A DNA stretch of 64,000 bases from Paracraurococcus sp042666655 (GTDB lineage Bacteria > Pseudomonadota > Alphaproteobacteria > Acetobacterales > Acetobacteraceae). The notes beneath the pieces were generated by a model. The model worked only from the letters and a program-made list of their open reading frames with translations, was not told the origin of the DNA and searched no databases. The translations under genes and the position numbers were made by a program. Shown piece by piece: positions 16,648-25,162 of this stretch; within the stretch, counting starts at the first letter, position 1; each line of letters starts with the position of its first letter. Where the stretch lies: assembly GCF_042666655.1 (NCBI RefSeq), contig NZ_JBHTDE010000005.1:248001-312000 (forward strand), given 5' to 3'.

Positions 16648-17603
16648 CCCGCCCCCATGGCCCAGAGCAGCACGCCCTTCTGCGCGTGCAGCCGGTTCTC
16701 GGCCTCGTCGAAGACCACGCTCTGCGGCCCGTCGATCACCTCGGCCGCCACTTCCTCGCCGCGATGGGCGGGCAGGCAATGCTGGAAGATGGCGTCGGGC
16801 AGCGCCTTGGCCATCAACTCGGCCGTCACCTGGTAGGGCGCCAGCTCGTTGTGCCGGTTGGGCTGGCTGCCGTCCGCATTCTCCTGGTGCATGGAGACCC
16901 AGGCATCGGTCACCACGCAGCGGGCGCCCCGCACCGCCTCGGCGGGGTCCTCGGTCAGAAGGATGTCGGCGCCCTCGGCCCGGGCCCAGTCCAGCAGCGG
17001 CTGGGGCGGGCGGAGCGACGGCGGGCAGGCCAGGCGCAGCCTGAAGCCCAGCCGCGCCGCGGCCTGGATGAAGCTCTGCGCCACGTTGTTGCCGTCGCCG
17101 ATCCAGGCCACCGTCTGCCCGGCGATCGGGCCGCGGTGTTCCTCGAAGGTCAGCACGTCGGCCATCAGCTGGCAGGGGTGGCTGATATCGGTCAGGCCGT
17201 TGATGACCGGCACCGTCGCATGCGCCGCCATCTCGCGGATGCGGTTGACGTCGCCGGTCCGCATCATGATGCAGTCCACGTAGCGGGACAGCACCTTCGC
17301 CATGTCGGACACCTCCTCCCCGCGGGAGGACTGCATGTCGCGGCTGTTGAGATAGACCACCTCGCCGCCGAGCTGGCGGATGCCGACCTCGAACGAGACG
17401 CGGGTGCGGGTCGAGGGCTTCTCGAAGATCAGCGCGACATGCTTGCCGGCCAGCGGCTTGCCGGCCAGCCCGCCGCGCTTGGTCTGGGCCGCGAGGTCGA
17501 GCATGCGGCGCAGCGTCGCCGGCTCGAAATCCATCAGTTCGAGGAAGTGCCGGGGGGGCTCGCCCCCCCCGGTCCCGGCCTTGAGGGCGACCACGCTGCT
17601 CAT
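16644..17603 (-). CDS. argF: ornithine carbamoyltransferase
   Basis: ArgF joins carbamoyl phosphate and ornithine to make citrulline in the arginine pathway. The 319-residue protein has the carbamoyl-phosphate motif STRTRVSF (about residue 57), HPCQLMAD (about 135) and the ornithine-site motif HCLPAHRGEE near residue 275. It starts at ATG 17603, overlapping the argD stop as ATGA, and its stop overlaps the next gene as GTGA, so three genes are translationally chained. Confidence 0.96.
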   Translation of the reverse strand: MSSVVALKAGTGGGEPPRHFLELMDFEPATLRRMLDLAAQTKRGGLAGKPLAGKHVALIFEKPSTRTRVSFEVGIRQLGGEVVYLNSRDMQSSRGEEVSDMAKVLSRYVDCIMMRTGDVNRIREMAAHATVPVINGLTDISHPCQLMADVLTFEEHRGPIAGQTVAWIGDGNNVAQSFIQAAARLGFRLRLACPPSLRPPQPLLDWARAEGADILLTEDPAEAVRGARCVVTDAWVSMHQENADGSQPNRHNELAPYQVTAELMAKALPDAIFQHCLPAHRGEEVAAEVIDGPQSVVFDEAENRLHAQKGVLLWAMGAG

Positions 17604-18802
17604 TTCGCCGCGTCCCGGGCCTGGGACGGGGTGATGCGCAGCATGGCGCGGTCGAGCAGGCGCAGCGCCTCGTCGGCCTCGGCCTCCGAGATGATGAGCG
17701 GCGGCGCCAGGCGCAGCACGTTCATCCCGGCGGCGACGGTCAGCAGGCCCTCGGCCACCGCGGCGGCCTGGGCGTCGCCGTTGGCGACCTCGGGGTGCAG
17801 GCGGATGCCGAGCAGCAGGCCGGCGCCCTGGATGCCCTCGATCACCGTCGGGTGGCGCCCCGCCAGTTCCAGCAGGCCGCGCCAGAGATGGCGGGCGACC
17901 TGGTCCACGTGATCCAGGAAGCCGTCGCCCAGGATGACGTCCAGCACCGCGTTGCCGGCGGCGCAGGCCAGCGGGTTGCCGCCATAGGTGCTGCCATGGG
18001 TGCCGGCCTTCAGCACCTTGGCCACCTTCTCCTTGGCCAGGATGGCGCCGAGCGGGAAGCCGCCGCCGATGCCCTTGGCCGAGGACATGACATCGGGCTC
18101 GATCCCGGCCCATTGGTGCGCCCAGAGCTTGCCGGACCGCCCCATGCCGGTCTGCACCTCGTCGAGTGCCAGCAGGATGCCGAACTCGTCGCAGGCGGCG
18201 CGCAGGTCGCGCAGGTATTGCAGCGAGGCCGGGCGGACGCCGCCCTCGCCCTGGATGGGTTCCACCATGACCGCGGCGGTGGTGCCGTCGATCGCGTCGC
18301 GCAGCGCGTTCATGTTGCCGAAGGGGATATGCTTGAAGCCCGGCATCGGCGGGCCGAAGCCGGCCAGGTATTTTTCATTCCCCGTCGCCGCCAGCGTCGC
18401 CAGCGTGCGGCCGTGGAAGGCGCCCTCGAAGCAGATCGTCACGTTGCGCTCGGGCTGGCCGTTCTCGGCGTGGTACTTGCGCACCGCCTTGATCATGCCC
18501 TCGTTCGCCTCGGCGCCCGAATTGCCGAAGAAGACGCTGTCGGCGAAGCTGGTATCGACCAGCCGCTGCGCCAGCCGTTCGGCCTGCGGGATGCGGTAGA
18601 GGTTCGAGGTGTGCATCACCTTGGCGGCCTGCTCGGCGATGGCCTGCACCAGATGCGGGTGGCCGTGGCCGATCGAGGCGGTGGCGATGCCGGAGCCGAA
18701 ATCGAGGAATCGTCGCCCGTCCGTGGTCCACAGCCAGGCGCCGTCGCCCCGCTCGAAGGCGAGGTCGGCACGGTTGTAGGTCGGCATGAGGGCGGGGATC
18801 AC
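17600..18802 (-). CDS. argD: acetylornithine aminotransferase
   Basis: ArgD is a PLP-dependent class III aminotransferase that makes N-acetylornithine from N-acetylglutamate semialdehyde, and may also serve lysine synthesis. The 400-residue protein shows the PLP lysine Lys243 in SSAKGIGGGFP and Asp214 in LALDEVQTG. I choose GTG 18802, which has GGAG nine bases upstream; ATG 18787 lacks a ribosome binding site. It is the first gene of the argD-argF-RMD1-like-hslO run, and dapB for the lysine pathway lies further on at 32 kb. Confidence 0.95.
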   Translation of the reverse strand: MIPALMPTYNRADLAFERGDGAWLWTTDGRRFLDFGSGIATASIGHGHPHLVQAIAEQAAKVMHTSNLYRIPQAERLAQRLVDTSFADSVFFGNSGAEANEGMIKAVRKYHAENGQPERNVTICFEGAFHGRTLATLAATGNEKYLAGFGPPMPGFKHIPFGNMNALRDAIDGTTAAVMVEPIQGEGGVRPASLQYLRDLRAACDEFGILLALDEVQTGMGRSGKLWAHQWAGIEPDVMSSAKGIGGGFPLGAILAKEKVAKVLKAGTHGSTYGGNPLACAAGNAVLDVILGDGFLDHVDQVARHLWRGLLELAGRHPTVIEGIQGAGLLLGIRLHPEVANGDAQAAAVAEGLLTVAAGMNVLRLAPPLIISEAEADEALRLLDRAMLRITPSQARDAAK

Positions 18803-18922
18803 CGGATTGGTCTCCAGACTTCCCCTGCGCCGGCGCAGGTTGCGGGCGCTTCCCGGGGAAGCCGGCGATTTGGCCGGAAACGACGCACGGCGTCAAACCG
18901 TCCCGGGTGACATTTCGGCGTA

Positions 18923-18946
18923 GCGGGGGCGCCGGAGCGCCCCCGC
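18923..18946 (-). terminator. hairpin after PRC-barrel gene
   Basis: A perfect 10-bp stem GCGGGGGCGC-cgga-GCGCCCCCGC starts 7 bases after the stop codon of the PRC-barrel gene. No T-run follows on the minus strand, so it may need Rho or act as an mRNA 3' stabiliser. Confidence 0.45.
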
Positions 18947-18953
18947 GCGCCGC

Positions 18954-19634
18954 TCAGCCGCGCTTCTCGCCGGAATTCTCGTAGGTGAAGGTCGGCAGGC
19001 TGCCGAGGCTGTCCTTGGTGGCGCCGGCCAGGGTCCAGCGGTTGTTGCTGCCGCCGGCGGCCTGCAGGCGCTCGTACGGCACCGCCACCAGCTTGGCGCC
19101 GATGCCGAGGAAGCCGCCGACCGAGATCACCGCGATCGGCCCGCCGGTGCCGCCGGCCGGGATCAGGATGTCGTCGACCTCGCCGATGCTCTCGTTGTTC
19201 TCGTTGTAGACCGAGGCGCCGATCAGCTTGCTGGCGCGGCGGCCGCTGCGGAGGGCGGCGCTGTCGACCGCCAGGGTGCCGGTGGTGGCGCCGGCTGCCG
19301 TGCCGCCCGGGCGCGCCGCGTTGGTCCCGGCCGGGTTGGTCCCGGTGGTGTTGGTGCCGAGGGTGCGGTCCATGGCGCGGCCGGCGGCGGTGCCGGGCGG
19401 GTTGCCGGGGGTACCGTCGGCCGGGGTGCGGTTGCCGGTGACGGCATCGGCGCCGCGCTGGGTGGCGGTGCTGGGCGGGTTGCCCGGCGTGCCGTCGCGG
19501 GCGGCCGGGGGCGCCGGGGCCTGGGTCGCCGGGGTTTGGGCCGGGCTGCCGGGGGTGCCCTGCGCGACGGCGAGGCAGGGGCCGAGCAGGCCGGCGAGGG
19601 CGGTCATGGTGACCAGGCGTTGTCGGGTCGTCAT
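18954..19634 (-). CDS. exported PRC-barrel domain protein
   Basis: This 226-residue protein has a signal peptide (MTTRQRLVTMTALAGLLG, cleavage near AVAQG). A low-complexity Gly/Thr/Pro/Asn linker of about 100 residues follows, in which GTPGNPP occurs twice, and then a C-terminal PRC-barrel (about 130-215) with SKLIGASVYN, IGEVDDILIP and GGFLGIGAKLVAVPY. PRC-barrels are small beta-barrels involved in protein or RNA contacts. The start at ATG 19634 follows AGGAGG. A second PRC-barrel protein, without signal peptide, is encoded at 31.1 kb and shares the GGFLGIG turn. Confidence 0.82.
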   Translation of the reverse strand: MTTRQRLVTMTALAGLLGPCLAVAQGTPGSPAQTPATQAPAPPAARDGTPGNPPSTATQRGADAVTGNRTPADGTPGNPPGTAAGRAMDRTLGTNTTGTNPAGTNAARPGGTAAGATTGTLAVDSAALRSGRRASKLIGASVYNENNESIGEVDDILIPAGGTGGPIAVISVGGFLGIGAKLVAVPYERLQAAGGSNNRWTLAGATKDSLGSLPTFTYENSGEKRG

Positions 19635-19736
19635 GGGGCGGCTTTGCCTCCTGAGGGAATCGCCGGCCCCGAGGTTGGTCCCGGGGCCGGTACAAGCCGC
19701 TGCAACGCCGCGCAACGAGCCCGGTTTTCTCCGCCT

Positions 19737-20192
19737 TCAGGCCGCGTCGCCGGTATCCGCGACCAGCCCGGCGGCCTGGACGCCGGCCACCGCGCAGACC
19801 TCGTCCTGGGCCGAGACGTCGCCGCTGATGCCGACCGCGCCGAGGATCACCCCGTCGGCGCCGCAGACCAGCACGCCGCCCGGTACCGGGACCGCGCGGC
19901 CGCCGGCGAGGTCGGACAACGCGTTCATGAAGCCCTGCATGGCGGTGGCGCGGCGCGCCAGCTCCCGCCCGCCGAGGCCCAGCGCCAGCGCGCCATAGGC
20001 CTTGCCGAGCGCGATCTCGGGCCGCAGCAGGGAGGAGCCGTCCTCGCGCTGGGAGGCCTTCAGCTGCCCGCCGGCATCGAGCACCACCACGGTCAGCGGC
20101 AACAGGGACAATTCGCGGCCCTTGGCGCGGGCGGCGGCGACGATGGTGTTGGCCTGGTCGAGGCTGAGGCCGTTGGTCGGGTAGGTCGCCAT
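19737..20192 (-). CDS. GlcG/HbpS-family heme-binding protein
   Basis: This 151-residue protein has the GlcG/HbpS (DUF336) fold signature: an N-terminal SLDQANTIVAAARAKG helix, LTVVVLDAGGQLKASQREDG, and the C-terminal PGGVLVCGADGVILGAVGISG followed by D-x-x-CAVAGVQA. Proteins of this family bind heme or occur beside glycolate and aromatic catabolic enzymes. No signal peptide is visible. ATG 20192 has AGGAG eight bases upstream. The gene is transcribed away from recX and I see no pathway partner next to it. Confidence 0.85.
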   Translation of the reverse strand: MATYPTNGLSLDQANTIVAAARAKGRELSLLPLTVVVLDAGGQLKASQREDGSSLLRPEIALGKAYGALALGLGGRELARRATAMQGFMNALSDLAGGRAVPVPGGVLVCGADGVILGAVGISGDVSAQDEVCAVAGVQAAGLVADTGDAA

Positions 20193-20297
20193 GGATCGAT
20201 CTCCTGCGGGGTTCGGTGCCGGCTTGTGCCCTGCGGCGGGGCGGCCGGCCAGCCCCGGCGGCTGGGTCGGCGGCGCCGGGCATGGCAGGATGGCCGC

Positions 20298-20942
20298 ATG
20301 GACGAGGACCCGACCCGCCCCCGCAAGCCGCAGAAGCCCCGCCGCGCCCCACGCCCGGCCGGCCCGGCCCCGACCGAGGCCGCGCTGCGCGAGGCGGCGC
20401 TGGCCCACCTGGCCCGCTTCGCCGCGACCGAGGTCGGGCTGCGGCGCGTGCTGCAAAGGAAGGTGGACCGCTGGGCGCGGCGGGCCGAGAGCGAGGGCGC
20501 CGCGGCCGAGGCGATCGCCCCGCAGGCCGCCGCCGCCCGGGCCGCGGCGGCGGTGGTGGCCAGGGCGATGGTCACGGCCGGGGCGGTGGACGATGCCGCC
20601 TTCGCCGCCTCCCGCGCCCGGCGGCTGACCCGCGGCGGGCGCTCGCGCCGGGCGATCGCGGCGCATCTCGGCGCCAAGGGCGTGGCGCAGGACACCGCGG
20701 CGGCGGCCATGCCGGCGGTGGAGACCGAGCTGGACGCGGCCCTGGCGCAATGCCGCCGCCGGCGGATCGGCCCCTTCGCCCGGGACGAGGCGCCCGAGGA
20801 CCCGCAGGCGGCGCGCGCCCTGCGCATGAAGGCGCTGGCGGCGCTGGCCCGGGCCGGGTTCGGGCGGGAGGTGGCCGAGGCGGCATTGGATATGGACCCG
20901 GGCGAGGCGGAGGACCGGCTGATCGCCCTGCGGCAGGGGTAG
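20298..20942 (+). CDS. recX: regulatory protein RecX
   Basis: RecX modulates RecA filament growth. The 214-residue protein has an N-terminal basic/Pro tail (about 30 residues, KPQKPRRAPRP), then three-helix RecX repeats: LAHLARFAATEVGLRRVLQRKVDRW, DDAAFAASRARRLTRGGRSRRAIAAHLGAKGV (split here over two helices), and a C-terminal repeat with ARAGFGREV. ATG 20298 has GCAGGA seven bases upstream. recA is not in the window. Repeat copy D follows directly after the stop. Confidence 0.85.
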   Translation: MDEDPTRPRKPQKPRRAPRPAGPAPTEAALREAALAHLARFAATEVGLRRVLQRKVDRWARRAESEGAAAEAIAPQAAAARAAAAVVARAMVTAGAVDDAAFAASRARRLTRGGRSRRAIAAHLGAKGVAQDTAAAAMPAVETELDAALAQCRRRRIGPFARDEAPEDPQAARALRMKALAALARAGFGREVAEAALDMDPGEAEDRLIALRQG

Positions 20943-21034
20943 GCCGGGGGAAGGTATTCCCCCGGGCCCCCCACCCATGTCCGTGGGCCTGGCATTCGCC
21001 GCGTGGCCGGGGCCGAGCCCCCGCTCATGCCGAC
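20942..21034 (-). repeat. intergenic palindromic repeat, copy D
   Basis: The sequence has GGGGGAAGGTATTCCCCC, then GCCCCCCACCC..TCCGTGGGCCTGGC with ATTCGCCGCGTGG, in the same order and orientation as copy E. It begins at the recX stop and lies between convergent genes. The remaining bases to 21163 show a hairpin-rich GC stretch with no gene I can support. Confidence 0.7.
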
Positions 21035-21163
21035 GGACCAGTCCCTGACCGGTCCGGGCGCCCGAATGGGCGCCGCGCCCGGTGGCGCGAAGCCAGGCAA
21101 GCCGGAGGTTTGCGCCCGGCGTCCGAAGGGGCCCTGGGCGTGTCAAGCTTCAGGGCGTTGGCA

Positions 21164-21493
21164 TCAGACGAACCTACCCGGGTCGATGATCCATTCCTCC
21201 CGCTCCCAGGCCAGCCAGGCGCGCGCCATCCGCGCCGCGCACCACAGCCAGATCAATCCCAGCAGCACCAGCCCGGGCCCGGGCGCGGCGACCGGCGCCA
21301 GCATCCCGAGCAGGCCGAACCAGAAGGTCCTGACCGCATAGGCATGGTGGGTGGACCAGGCGGTGCCCCGCGCCGGGCCCCACCAATGCGCCAGCACCCC
21401 GGCGGCGAACCAGGGCAGCCCGATGGCAAGGCCGGCGGAGAAGCACAGGTTCATCCACAGCACCCGCCGGCGGGCACGCCTCTCCGGCGTCAC
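21164..21493 (-). CDS. small membrane protein (DUF4870-like)
   Basis: This 109-residue integral membrane protein has three hydrophobic segments (about 11-37, 55-75, 77-90). It ends in ARAWLAWEREEWIIDPGRFV, which recalls the C-terminal pattern of DUF4870-type proteins; I am not sure of the family. Its GTG start overlaps the rsmI stop as GTGA, so it is the second gene of an rsmI transcript. The function is unknown. Confidence 0.6.
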   Translation of the reverse strand: MTPERRARRRVLWMNLCFSAGLAIGLPWFAAGVLAHWWGPARGTAWSTHHAYAVRTFWFGLLGMLAPVAAPGPGLVLLGLIWLWCAARMARAWLAWEREEWIIDPGRFV

Positions 21494-22401
21494 GGGCGGC
21501 CGAGCTCCAACGCCCTGGCATAGACCTGCTTGCGCGGCAGCCCGGTCGCCTCGGCGACCGCCGCCGCGGCGTCCCGCACGCTCATCCCGGCGGCGAGGGC
21601 ATCGCGCAGGCGGGTCTCCAGCTCCTCGGCCGAGCTGCGCTCCTCCGGCGCCGGGCCGACGACGATGCAGATCTCGCCGCGCGCCTCGGCCGTCGCGTAG
21701 TGGGCGGCCAGCGCGGCCAGGCTGCCGCGGCGGACCTCCTCGAAGCGCTTGGTCAGCTCGCGCGCCACCGCGGCGGGGCGGTCGCCGCCCAGCCCCTCGG
21801 CCAGGGCGGCCAGGGTGCCGCCCAGCCGGTGCGGCGCCTCGTAGAAGATCGCCGCGGCCGACAGGCCGGCCCGTTCCAGCGCCCGCAGCCGGGCGATCTC
21901 CGCCGCGCGCGGCCCTGCCTTCGGCGGCAGGAAGCCCAGGAACAGGAAGGGATGCGGCGGCAGGCCCGACAGGGTCAGCGCCATCACCGCGGCGTTCGGC
22001 CCGGGGACGGCATGCACCGGGAGGCCCTCGGCGATCGCCGCCCGCACCAGCCGGAAGCCGGGGTCGGAGACCAGCGGGGTGCCGGCATCGGAGACCAAGG
22101 CCACCTTGGCCCCGCCACGAAGCCGTGCGAGCACCTTCGGGGTCTGGTCATCCTCGTTGTGCTCGTGCAGAGGGACCATGGCCACCGAAACACCGTGCCG
22201 CGCCAGCAGGGCGCCCGTTACCCTGGTATCCTCGCAGAGCACGGCATCCGCGCCGCGCAGCGTGGCGAGGGCACGCGGGGAGAGGTCGCCAAGATTGCCG
22301 ATCGGCGTTGCCACCAGCGTCAGCCCCGGCTCCACCGGGAAGGTGCCGGACGGCGTCGGTTCGCCACCAGGGTCGGGAGGATCGCTTGCCAGTTCCGTCA
22401 T
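21490..22401 (-). CDS. rsmI: 16S rRNA (cytidine(1402)-2'-O)-methyltransferase
   Basis: RsmI methylates the 2'-OH of C1402 in the ribosomal P site, using SAM. The 303-residue protein has the tetrapyrrole-methylase fold with LVATPIGNLGDLSPRAL near residue 30, CEDTRVTGALLA, VSDAGTPLVSDPG and the YEAPHRL block. ATG 22401 is used. It diverges from an LpoA-like gene, the same order as yraL-yraM in E. coli, which supports both calls. The 5' ends of the two genes overlap by 16 bp. Confidence 0.95.
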   Translation of the reverse strand: MTELASDPPDPGGEPTPSGTFPVEPGLTLVATPIGNLGDLSPRALATLRGADAVLCEDTRVTGALLARHGVSVAMVPLHEHNEDDQTPKVLARLRGGAKVALVSDAGTPLVSDPGFRLVRAAIAEGLPVHAVPGPNAAVMALTLSGLPPHPFLFLGFLPPKAGPRAAEIARLRALERAGLSAAAIFYEAPHRLGGTLAALAEGLGGDRPAAVARELTKRFEEVRRGSLAALAAHYATAEARGEICIVVGPAPEERSSAEELETRLRDALAAGMSVRDAAAAVAEATGLPRKQVYARALELGRP

Positions 22402-23549
22402 GCTCCGCGCCGCGGCGCCCCCTTCGGAGGCTGATCGCCGCCGCCCTGCTGCTCTTGCCCGCAGCGGCCTGCGCGCCGCAAGCCCCGCCACGCCCGGTGG
22501 TCTTCGCCCCCGCGCCGCAGGCCATGCCCGCCGAGCCGCCGCGCAGCCGGGTCGGGCTGCTGCTGCCGCTGTCCGGCAGCAACCGGGCGCTGGGCGAGGC
22601 GATGCTGAACGCCGCGCAGCTCGCGCTGTTCGACCAGGGCGACGTGGGCGTCGAGTTCCTGCCACGCGACACCGGGAGCACCGCCGCCGGGGCGGGGGAG
22701 GCAGCGCGGGCGGCGCTGGCCCAGGGCGCCCGCGCCTTCGCCGGGCCGCTCACCCTGGGCGAGACCGGCGCCGCGGCCGCCGTCGCGCGGGCCTCCGGCG
22801 CCCCGGTGCTGGCCTTCACCAGCGACGCGGCGCAGGCCGGCAACGGGGTCTGGGTCATGGGGGTGACGCCGGGCGAGCAGGCTGACCGCATGGCCGCCGC
22901 CGCCGCCGCCGCCGGGGCCAGCCGGCTCGGCCTGCTGGCCCCGGACGATGCCTATGGCCGGCTGCTCGCCGCCGGCATGCGGTCCCGCGCCACGATCCTG
23001 GCCCTGCCGCCGCCGCTGGTGCTGCTGCATCCGCGCATCTCCGACCCCGCCCAGGTGGCGCGCGACCTCGCCGCCCAGGCCGGGCCGGAAGGGCTGGACG
23101 CGGTGCTGCTGGCGCAGGGCGGCGACCGCGCCAGGCAGGCCGCGGCGGCGCTGGCCGCGGCGCTGCCGACCCGGCCGCGCTTCCTCGGCACCGGGCTCTG
23201 GGCACAGGACGCGACCCTGGGCCAGGAACCGGCCCTGGTCGGCGCCTGGTTCCCCGGGCCGGACCCGCAGGCGCGGGCCAATTTCGACAGCCGCTACCAG
23301 GCCGCCTTCGGCGAGAAGCCGCCGCGCCTGGCCGGCATCGCCTACGACGCCGCGGCGCTGGCGGCCCGGGCGGTGCGGGAGCCGGGCGGCAACCCGCCGC
23401 TCGGCCAGCCCATGCTGGGCGCCGACGGGCCGATCCGGCTCGACCCCGGCGGGCTGGCGCAGCGTGGCCTGGCGATCTTCGAGGTCGCCCCGGCCGGCGA
23501 GGCGCTGGTGGTGGAGCCGGCGCCGGTGCCCGGCGGCCCGGGCACCTGA
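22386..23549 (+). CDS. LpoA-like penicillin-binding protein activator (periplasmic-binding fold lipoprotein)
   Basis: This 387-residue exported lipoprotein has an RR-containing n-region, a hydrophobic core and lipobox LPAAAC (Cys29), then a type I periplasmic-binding-protein fold (RVGLLLPLSGSNRALGEAML at about 55; LGLLAPDDAYGR; WAQDATLGQEP). In gammaproteobacteria the homologous YraM/LpoA activates PBP1a. The best start is TTG 22386, with GGGAGG five bases upstream; no ATG or GTG fits the signal peptide. That start overlaps the divergent rsmI coding region. A PhoR-like kinase follows after 4 bp, so they are probably co-transcribed. Confidence 0.8.
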   Translation: MPVPSCSAPRRPLRRLIAAALLLLPAAACAPQAPPRPVVFAPAPQAMPAEPPRSRVGLLLPLSGSNRALGEAMLNAAQLALFDQGDVGVEFLPRDTGSTAAGAGEAARAALAQGARAFAGPLTLGETGAAAAVARASGAPVLAFTSDAAQAGNGVWVMGVTPGEQADRMAAAAAAAGASRLGLLAPDDAYGRLLAAGMRSRATILALPPPLVLLHPRISDPAQVARDLAAQAGPEGLDAVLLAQGGDRARQAAAALAAALPTRPRFLGTGLWAQDATLGQEPALVGAWFPGPDPQARANFDSRYQAAFGEKPPRLAGIAYDAAALAARAVREPGGNPPLGQPMLGADGPIRLDPGGLAQRGLAIFEVAPAGEALVVEPAPVPGGPGT

Positions 23550-23553
23550 GCCG

Positions 23554-24957
23554 ATGCGCCGGCTGCCACGCCTGCTCGGCGCCGCGGGGCTGATCGGCGC
23601 GGTGCCGGCGGCGGTGCTGCTGGCGCTGCTGCTGCACGGGGCGGTGGAGCCGGCGGCCGGGCTGCTCGGCCTGGGGGCCTGCCTGGCCGGCGCGGTGCTG
23701 GTGGCCGCCGTCTGGATCGGCAACCTCGGCCGGCTGGCCGAGGCGCTGCGCCGCGCGGCGGCCGAGGATGGCAGGCTGGAAGCCCCTTCCGGCACCCCGC
23801 TGCTGCCGGCGGTGGGCGAGATCGCCGAGGGGGTCGCCCGGCTGGCGCGCACCCTGGCCGAGCGCGGCGCGCTGGTCGGCCAGCTGCGCCGGGCGGACGA
23901 GGCGATCGTCGAGAGCCTGCCCGACCCGCTGCTGGTGCTGTCCCCGGCCCGCCTGCCGCTGCGCGCCAATGCCGCGGCCCGCGCCCTGTTCGGCGGCGGC
24001 GTCCAGGGGCCCGCCACCGGCGACGTCGCGGCGCTGCTGCGCCACCCGGCCCTGGCCGAGGCGGTGGACCGGGCGCTGGCCGAGCAGCGGCCGCAGACCG
24101 CCGACCTGGTGCTGCCGGTGCCGATCGCGCGGGAGATCGCCGCCCAGGTGATCCCGATGGAACCGGCCTTGGCCGATGGCGGGCGGATCGTCATCGTGCT
24201 GTCCGACCGGACGCGCGAGCGGGCGCTGGAGCGGATGCGGGCGGATTTCGTCGCCAATGCCAGCCATGAGCTCCGCACCCCGCTGGCCAGCCTGATCGGC
24301 TTCATCGAGACGCTGCGCGGCCCGGCCGAGGACGACCGGCCGGCCCGCACCCGCTTCCTCGGGATCATGGCGGAGCAGTCCGAGCGCATGCGCCGGCTGA
24401 TCGACGACCTGCTGGGCCTGTCGCGGATCGAGCTGACGGAACACCAGCCCCCCATCGGCCAGGTGCGACTGGCGGCGCTGGCCCGGGCCGAGCTGGAGGC
24501 GCTCGAACCCTTGCTCCAGGCCCGGCGGATGACGGTGCAGGCGCGGCTGGAGGAGACCGCCCTGGCGGCGCCGGCGGATGCCGAGCAGCTCGGCCAGGTG
24601 GTGCGCAACCTGCTGGAGAACGCGGTCCGGCACGGCCGCGAGGGCGGCAGCATCATCCTCTCGGTCGAGGCCGGGGCGGACGGCGGCAAGCGGGCCGGGG
24701 TGGTGCTGGCGGTGGCCGACGACGGGCCGGGCATCCCGCGCGAGCACATTCCCCGCCTGACCGAGCGCTTCTACCGGGTGGATGCCGGGCGGTCGCGCAG
24801 CGCCGGCGGCACCGGGCTGGGGCTGGCGATCGTCAAGCACATCGTCAACCGGCACCGCGGCCAGCTTTCGATCGAGAGCGAGCCGGGGGAGGGGGCGAGC
24901 TTCCGGGTCTGGCTGCCGGGCAGCCTGGCGGCGGCGCGGCCGGCGGCGGCGGAATAG
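23554..24957 (+). CDS. PhoR-like sensor histidine kinase
   Basis: This 467-residue membrane kinase has two N-terminal transmembrane segments (about 8-28 and 36-55), a PAS-like region (about 110-200), HisKA with His238 in NASHELRTPL, and HATPase_c with NLLENAVRHG, DDGPGIP and GGTGLGLAIVKH. The ending IVNRHRGQLSIESEPGEG is typical of PhoR/ResE kinases. PhoR would phosphorylate PhoB under phosphate limitation, but no phoB, pst or phoU gene follows, so the signal is uncertain. The start lies 4 bp behind the LpoA-like stop. Confidence 0.87.
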   Translation: MRRLPRLLGAAGLIGAVPAAVLLALLLHGAVEPAAGLLGLGACLAGAVLVAAVWIGNLGRLAEALRRAAAEDGRLEAPSGTPLLPAVGEIAEGVARLARTLAERGALVGQLRRADEAIVESLPDPLLVLSPARLPLRANAAARALFGGGVQGPATGDVAALLRHPALAEAVDRALAEQRPQTADLVLPVPIAREIAAQVIPMEPALADGGRIVIVLSDRTRERALERMRADFVANASHELRTPLASLIGFIETLRGPAEDDRPARTRFLGIMAEQSERMRRLIDDLLGLSRIELTEHQPPIGQVRLAALARAELEALEPLLQARRMTVQARLEETALAAPADAEQLGQVVRNLLENAVRHGREGGSIILSVEAGADGGKRAGVVLAVADDGPGIPREHIPRLTERFYRVDAGRSRSAGGTGLGLAIVKHIVNRHRGQLSIESEPGEGASFRVWLPGSLAAARPAAAE

Positions 24958-25162
24958 CCCGGCCGCGACGGAACGATTCCGCCGGTTGCGGCCTGCCTGC
25001 CGCATCGCCTGGCCGTGCCGCGGCGTTGCGGGGGTCCATGATGGATGCATCGGCATCGGGGGCGCGGGAAGCGCGGCTGAGCCAGCCGTTCGGGCATGGC
25101 CATCCGGGCCATGGCGGCCGCGCGCCCGGCGCCCCATCTCCCGCGGGACCGCGGAGCGTGCC

